From NCBI RefSeq assembly GCF_037975245.1, contig NC_092575.1, positions 18,929,841 to 18,993,840 of the forward strand: 64,000 nucleotides of DNA, written 5' to 3'. Position 1 is the first letter of the stretch. Each line of letters starts with the position of its first letter. Below the pieces are notes generated by a model, which saw only the letters and a list, made by a program, of their open reading frames with translations, was not told the DNA's origin and ran no database searches. The position numbers and the translations under genes are program-made. Source of the stretch: Apostichopus japonicus (taxonomy: Eukaryota > Echinodermata > Holothuroidea > Aspidochirotida > Stichopodidae). Below are positions 58,975-64,000 of the stretch, one piece after another.

Positions 58975-59260
58975 AGTCCTTTTATCTGAGTACCAAGTAT
59001 TTCTTAGTACTTGAGTTTCCAAGTACCAAGAACTACCATAGTCTGAGTACTAAGCTTTAGTGCATCAGTTTCTGAGTACACCATCTTAGAATCTAAGCAA
59101 TGAGTATTTTTCATATGAGTACTTTTTCAGCCAAGTACTTTCCATTCTTGACTTTAATTTGAGTACAAGTATTACAACTACTGCTACTATACTAGTAGTA
59201 CATAGTAGTAATTTAGCATATGTGTGGGTACTACTCTGAATCAGTACAAGTACACACTGG
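58975..59260. repeat. AGTAC-rich degenerate repeat region
   Basis: More than a dozen AGTAC words (GAGTAC, AAGTAC, TAGTAC) in under 300 bases, without a constant period. It lies just downstream of the candidate aifm3 first exon. Confidence 0.55.
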
Positions 59261-59474
59261 TAACCTAACCAACTGCTGTTATGTTTAATGCACAAGTGAC
59301 TGTACTTCCGTATCATAACTAAAGGAAACTTAACGTATCGTTCCTCTCAAACTGTGTCTAGATGTAAGCCTGTTGGATCTATAGTAGCGTATGCAGTTTC
59401 AATTGACAACAACGGTGTGAGAACTCCAGCTTAGCCTACATTATCAGTCCACTTTGATAGTAGCCTCACTTACC

Positions 59475-59600
59475 TGTAAATTGTAGTTGTATGTTTGGCT
59501 GTCAACAAATGCAAACTTGCGCTCCTGTTGAATTGCTTCGATATGTTAGATTTTGCATATAAATTTTGACTGACTTTGCATCGAAGTTGCTACGAACTAA
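59475..59600 (-). promoter_or_regulatory. Candidate aifm3 5'-UTR exon/promoter region
   Basis: The ATG exon of aifm3 is preceded by a 3' splice site, so an upstream non-coding exon is required. Reading the minus strand, CAG|GTAAGTGAG at about 59474 is a near-perfect 5' splice site, lying roughly 8.6 kb upstream. Whether this donor is the one used, and where transcription starts, is inference; the exon's outer limit is arbitrary. Confidence 0.25.
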
Positions 59601-59887
59601 AACTCTAATGTGTGAAAGAAATAACGTTAAAGTGCAACAACTTCCAGTTCCTTTTCGCTCGAAGCGTTATTCAAGTACGTGATCGCTACACGGGATTCTA
59701 CTATAATCAGGGTTGATGTACTAATTACTATAATAGCCTACAAAGAACAAGGATAAACAGCCATTTGTAATTGCACCAGCTCACAGAACTGATTTGCAAT
59801 GATAAAAAAATTACGTGCTGTGGCTGACTAGAATGTCGTACACATTTTATGCTAGACTTGTTTCCTGCAATTTGATTGGCTTACTAG

Positions 59888-60076
59888 GTGCCCGCCTCCA
59901 TCCTCACGGCAACCGACATCAACAGTTACGGTACCCTTCCTTCGATGTTCCCGGATCACCAAAATAATAATTGGTCGGTCCTATGTGTCGATGAAGGGAA
60001 TGTGAAACAAACGTGTTGGAATGGATACATAAAGTTCTACAAAGGCGATGAAATACATTTACGGAGAAAGAGCTGA
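59888..60076 (+). other. Possible isolated exon or gene fragment, 62 codons
   Basis: An open frame (PASILTATDINSYG .. NNNWSVLCVDEGNVKQTCWN .. EIHLRRKS, stop TGA) of non-repetitive, protein-like composition. It is preceded by GATTGGCTTACTAG|GTG, which resembles a 3' splice site. No initiator ATG and no recognised family, so it may be a terminal exon of an unseen gene or chance. Confidence 0.25.
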
Positions 60077-60533
60077 AAACGCATTATTTGTTGCGGCGGG
60101 TCTGGAAGGCGGTTTGTGCAAAGCTTTCTTTTTCAAATGTATTGACAAGTGCATGCACATGTTTTGAGAGCAGCTTAGCTGGATTCATAGCGATGGATAT
60201 TTAACTAATGATGGAGCTTTTCTGTGAGGTAGGATTGTAAATTTCTGCGGTGGCAAAAGTTGGGTATAAGCAATCGACGCGTAAAAAACAAAAACATAGG
60301 TATAGCCTACAGCATCAGCGTTCATTAAAGAAAGGGCTTTTTCAGTTTCCATCGCAGTACTGCGTGATTTGCTACTTTCATGTCATTGAGCTTGGGACCG
60401 AACCTATTGGTTTTGACGTTAGTGCATGGAAGCCACGGCGTACGTTGTGCTAAAATTATACCAACTTGAAATTATAACCCTTACCGAAATGCCAGATCTG
60501 GCTTTATATCTGGTTTAATCTGGCCAGATCAAG

Positions 60534-61110
60534 TTTTATCTGGCCATATAAAGCCAGATATAACTGAATAAAGAGTCAATCCAGATATGCAGATAAAGTT
60601 TTATCTGGCCATATAAAGCCAGATATGACTGGATGAAGAGTCAATCCAGATATGCAGATAAAGTTTTATCTGGCCATATAAAGCCAGATATGATTGGATA
60701 TAGAGTCAATCCAGATATGCAGATAAAGTTTTATCTGGCCATATAAAGCCAGATATGACTGAATATAGAGCCAATCCAGATATGCAGATAAAGTTTTATC
60801 TGGCCATATAAAGCCAGATATAACTGGATATAGAGTCAATCCAGATATGCAGATAAAGTTTTATCTGGCCATATAAAGCCAGATATGACTGGATATAGAG
60901 TCAATCCAGATATGCAGATAAAGTTTTATCTGGCCATATAAAGCCAGATATAACTGGATATAGAGTCAATTCAGATATGCAGATAAAGTTTTATCTGGCC
61001 ATATAAAGCCAGATATAACTGGATATAGAGTCAATCCAGATATGCAGATAGTTTTATCTGGCCATATAAAGCCAGATATGACTGGATATAGAGTCAATCC
61101 AGATATGCAG
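60534..61110. repeat. 65-bp tandem array, 9 copies
   Basis: Starts at 60534, 60599, 60664, 60729, 60794, 60859, 60924, 60989 and 61051 (one unit 3 bp shorter). Each has TTTTATCTGGCCATATAAAG and CCAGATATGCAGATAAAG, several GATA words in both orientations. Confidence 0.95.
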
Positions 61111-62000
61111 ATAACTGGATATACATCATGTATATCCAGTTATACCTGACTTTATATTGACAGATAAAACTTTAAGACTGTATGCTCTTACATAGTTCAT
61201 TTTCATAGAGATTTACATTACACTATATTGTGGCACTGCACTATGCATATATATTTCAATTTAGTAAATCACACTGCACACTAAGTCAAATGGGGGAGGG
61301 GGGAATAACTATCTCTATCTGGGTTGCTAGGCAACCACAGGGTCTTGGCTTGAAACAGGATGACTCAGAGGTTGATTAAGTGTGAAGGCCGCTTTTGAAC
61401 AATGGACATATGTGTATTGATACTCTATTGATGTCTGGACATTGGCAAAGGTTTCTATAGTGAACTGAACAGTCAGAAGTAAGGAAGAATTTTTTTGGAA
61501 CGGATGGCAACAAGGAATATATTTTGGGACTGAACTTCGGTTCTGAATGGATTCAATGGAACATATATCGCCCTCCTGGAACTTATTTATTTAAGCAAAT
61601 ATATTTAATAAAAGAATAGCACAACGCAATTTATTGAACATCTACAGGACCACAGAAGAATAAAGAACTCAACCTTCAATTATTATTTTTAAGTGTACTA
61701 GTGGTACCGCGCGATGCCAGTTTATTTAAGTAAGTAATATGATTTACCTGGGCGAAAAATTTGAATGTACATGTATTCAATATCAGTTTGCAAATGTTTT
61801 GGTAAGGTATAGTAAAAGTGTGTAATGTGCATGCACATTACATATTTCCACTTTGTTCCAATCCAGTTGAGTTCTGTGTTTATATTTTGTGTGTGTCTTG
61901 CTCTCTGTATGGGTCTCACTGTAACAGAACAGAGATAACTGATCACGCTGGAAAGTTACTCTCAATGCTAGTCCAGTTTTGGCCACTTTTTCGGCCATAT

Positions 62001-62420
62001 AAAAGTTTATCTGGATTTTCTTTATATCAACCAGATAAAGTTTTATCTGGCCCAGATATGGATGCAATAAAATTTAACCAGATCAAATTTTATATGGGCC
62101 ATACAAAAGTTTATCTGGATTTTCTTTATATCAACCAGATAAAGTTTTATCTGGCCCAGATATGGATGCAATAAAATTTAACCAGATTAAATTTTATATG
62201 GGCCATACAAAAGTTTATCTGGATTTTCTTTATATCAACCAGATAAAGTTTTATCTGGCCCAGATATGGATGCAATAAAATTTAACCAGATCAAATTTTA
62301 TATGGGCCATATAAAAGTTTATCTGGATTTTCTTTATATCAACCAGATAAAGTTTTATCTGGTCCAGATATGGATGCAATAAAATTAAACCAGATCAAAT
62401 TTTATATGGGCCATATAAAA
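62001..62420. repeat. 104-bp tandem array, 4 copies
   Basis: Units begin at 62001, 62105, 62209 and 62313. Each has AAAAGTTTATCTGGATTTTC and CCAGATAAAGTTTTATCTGG, a near-palindrome of two opposed GATA words. Confidence 0.95.
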
Positions 62421-62812
62421 CTTGATTTTATATCAAGTTATATCTGCCCAATTTTTTATCTGGCCAGATATAAATTCCAGATCTGCAGCAGATCTGGCCC
62501 AGATTGAAATTCCAGATCTGCAGCAGATCTGGATTTTTATATCTGGCCCAGATCTGGGATTTCGGTAAGGGAAGTATTATCCAATTGTATCCGTGTGATA
62601 CGTAACCAATAAAATTGACTACTATAATTATTGTAACAGGACTGCCGTATCAGCAAGCTGAAAACATATTGTATCAAGCTTCGTCCAGTGTATTATTGTT
62701 CTTACGCCTATAGAAACGTTACCACAGTATGCAAATCTACGGTTGACGAACGCAAAGTTCCATTTCTTCACATAACGTAGGCTACTAGTATGAATATCAA
62801 ATTCCAGCCAAA

Positions 62813-63349
62813 TGTATTAATACATTGACAAGTGCATGCACATGTTTTGAGAGCAGCTTAACTGGATTCATAGCGATGGATATTAAACTAATGTTAAACT
62901 AAAAGTTGGGTATAAAGCAGTCGACGCGTAAAAAACAACATAAGTATAGCCTACAGCCTCAACGTCGATTCAAAAAAGGGCTTTTTCAATTTCCATCGCA
63001 GTGATTTGCTACTTTCATGTCAATGAGCTTGGGACCGAACCTGTCGGTTTTGACGTCAGTGGAAGCCACAGCGTAACGTTGTGCTAAAATTTCACCAACT
63101 TGAAATTATAAGTATCATCCAAATTGTATCCGTGTGATATGAAACCAATAAAATTGAATGTTATAATTATTGTAACAGGACTACCGAACGTATCAGCAAG
63201 CTGAAAACAGATTGTATCAAGCTTCGTCCAATGTATTATTGTCGGCTTACGCCTACAGAAACGTTACCACAGTATGCAAATCTACTGTTGACGAACGCAG
63301 AGTTCCATTTCTTCACATAACGTACTAGTATGAATATCAAATTCCAGCC
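62813..63349. repeat. Tandem segmental duplication, copy 2 (empty site)
   Basis: Uninterrupted counterpart of 60138-62812. At 63109-63120 it reads through the position that holds the TIR element in copy 1. Confidence 0.88.
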
Positions 63350-63450
63350 ATCAGATTCTCCACAGCGCCATCATTTTTAATTGTTGCGCGATCAGTAAAA
63401 TGATATTCCAAGAAAGTGACGCGTAATAGTAGTTGTAAGTTGAGTCTCGT

Positions 63451-63880
63451 CTATCCGACATGCTCAGTGATAAACTTCCGCCACGTATCACGATCTTGCG
63501 CAAAGTTTATTGCTTCCTCGAAATTGTTAATGTTAACGTCCTTAAATTGCGACTATATTTTTCCAAGCAAGGTAGTCACGGGTCTTCCTACTGGTTTAGC
63601 GGTATGTCTCAAGGCTTCTCTTAAAGCAACCTTTGCTGGATCGTCATCCTGGAGTCTTGCTACATGACCGAAATATCTCAATCTTCTATGTGCGACTATG
63701 GATGACCAAGGTGTTTGGTTGGTTTCATTTTAGAGCTCATCGTTTGATAACCAATGGTTATTGGTCCATCTAATGTTGAGAATATTACGAAGTAGTCTCC
63801 TTTGAAAAGTGTCAAATTTGCGATCAAGATCCTTCGTTGTGCCCCACAGTTCGCAATTGTACAAACAATACTCTTTAATA
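63451..63880 (-). pseudogene. Decayed LINE reverse-transcriptase C-terminus
   Basis: Minus strand reads LYNCELWGTTKDLDRKFDTF, QRRLLRNILNIRW, then RRLRYFGHVARLQDDDPAK and FAQDRDTWRKF. This order is typical of the end of non-LTR ORF2 proteins (R-RL-R-GH-AR-). Two in-frame TAG codons interrupt it before a natural-looking stop at 63453-63451. The upstream part may continue past the window edge. Confidence 0.8.
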
Positions 63881-64000
63881 TAAAGCCGTGAAAATCCTAA
63901 GCTTAATGTTCTCAGCTCCAGGTATTAATTATCTTATGGAACAAGAATATGGAACGCGAAAAAGGGCAAACTTATTTCGTTTTCTAAACTAAGTTTGTTG

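Larger units (their letters stand above)
60478..62571. mobile_element. 2.09-kb non-autonomous TIR element carrying two tandem arrays
   Basis: Left end CCCTTACCGAAATGCCAGAT and right end reading inward CCCTTACCGAAATCCCAGAT pair over 24 bp with one mismatch. The uninterrupted duplicate at 62813-63349 reads ATTATAAGTAT where this copy reads ATTATAA-element-AAGTATT, implying a 2-bp (AA) duplication. No transposase frame. It holds a 65-bp array and a 104-bp array that share TTTATCTGG/CCAGATAAA. Confidence 0.85.
60138..62812. repeat. Tandem segmental duplication, copy 1 (interrupted by a TIR element)
   Basis: Flanking parts 60138-60477 and 62572-62812 are collinear with 62813-63349 (CAAGTGCATGCACATGTTTT, GGGCTTTTTCA, CTACTTTCATGTCA, AAATTCCAGCCA). 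The only major difference is the inserted element 60478-62571. Confidence 0.88.

Noticed and set aside
60534-61110. CRISPR-like array of regular repeats
   Set aside because: The 65-bp units are contiguous without unique spacers and sit inside a eukaryotic TIR element.

Overview
The window is an AT-rich, intron-rich animal genome segment, most likely from a marine deuterostome. An echinoderm such as a sea cucumber fits best: there is a fibropellin-like array of EGF exons, an AIFM3 orthologue with a Rieske domain, many tRNA-derived SINEs, and many small TIR elements with long G tracts. The species call is inference from sequence style, not a database match.

Two protein-coding genes can be read, both on the minus strand. 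(1) From 13000 down past the left edge runs the 5' part of a secreted or cell-surface protein. It has a signal-peptide exon (12928-13000) followed by 13 exons, each encoding exactly one EGF module, all in phase 1. The gene continues off the window. Three of its exons (3246-3362, 3952-4068, 4656-4772) come from a recent ~705 bp tandem triplication. (2) From 50862 down to 27595 lies a complete AIFM3 (apoptosis-inducing factor 3-like) gene: 16 coding exons, 584 residues. It has an MGGC lipidation start, a Rieske [2Fe-2S] domain and an FAD/NAD(P)H oxidoreductase domain. A 5'-UTR intron is implied; the first, non-coding exon may lie near 59474.

Between the genes (13-27.6 kb) lies repeat-dominated DNA. 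A ~2.1-2.2 kb block occurs twice (about 17141-19370 and 22107-24200). The two copies flank an 18-copy, ~155 bp satellite whose monomer looks tRNA-derived on the minus strand. A C-rich ~30 bp minisatellite follows (24330-24955).

Mobile elements are the other main content. They include hAT-like elements with 8-bp target duplications (383-680, 14241-14599, 46889-47232) and a 1.2 kb hAT-like element inside a (TA)n tract (8127-9329). Others are four copies of a ~365 bp TTAA-flanked MITE, a 175 bp hairpin MITE (39056-39230), several SINE families and two decayed LINE RT fragments. A 2.09 kb TIR element (60478-62571) is filled with two GATA-motif-rich tandem arrays; its empty site is preserved in an adjacent tandem duplicate (62813-63349).

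No bacterial-type system, CRISPR array, rRNA or convincing functional tRNA gene was seen.
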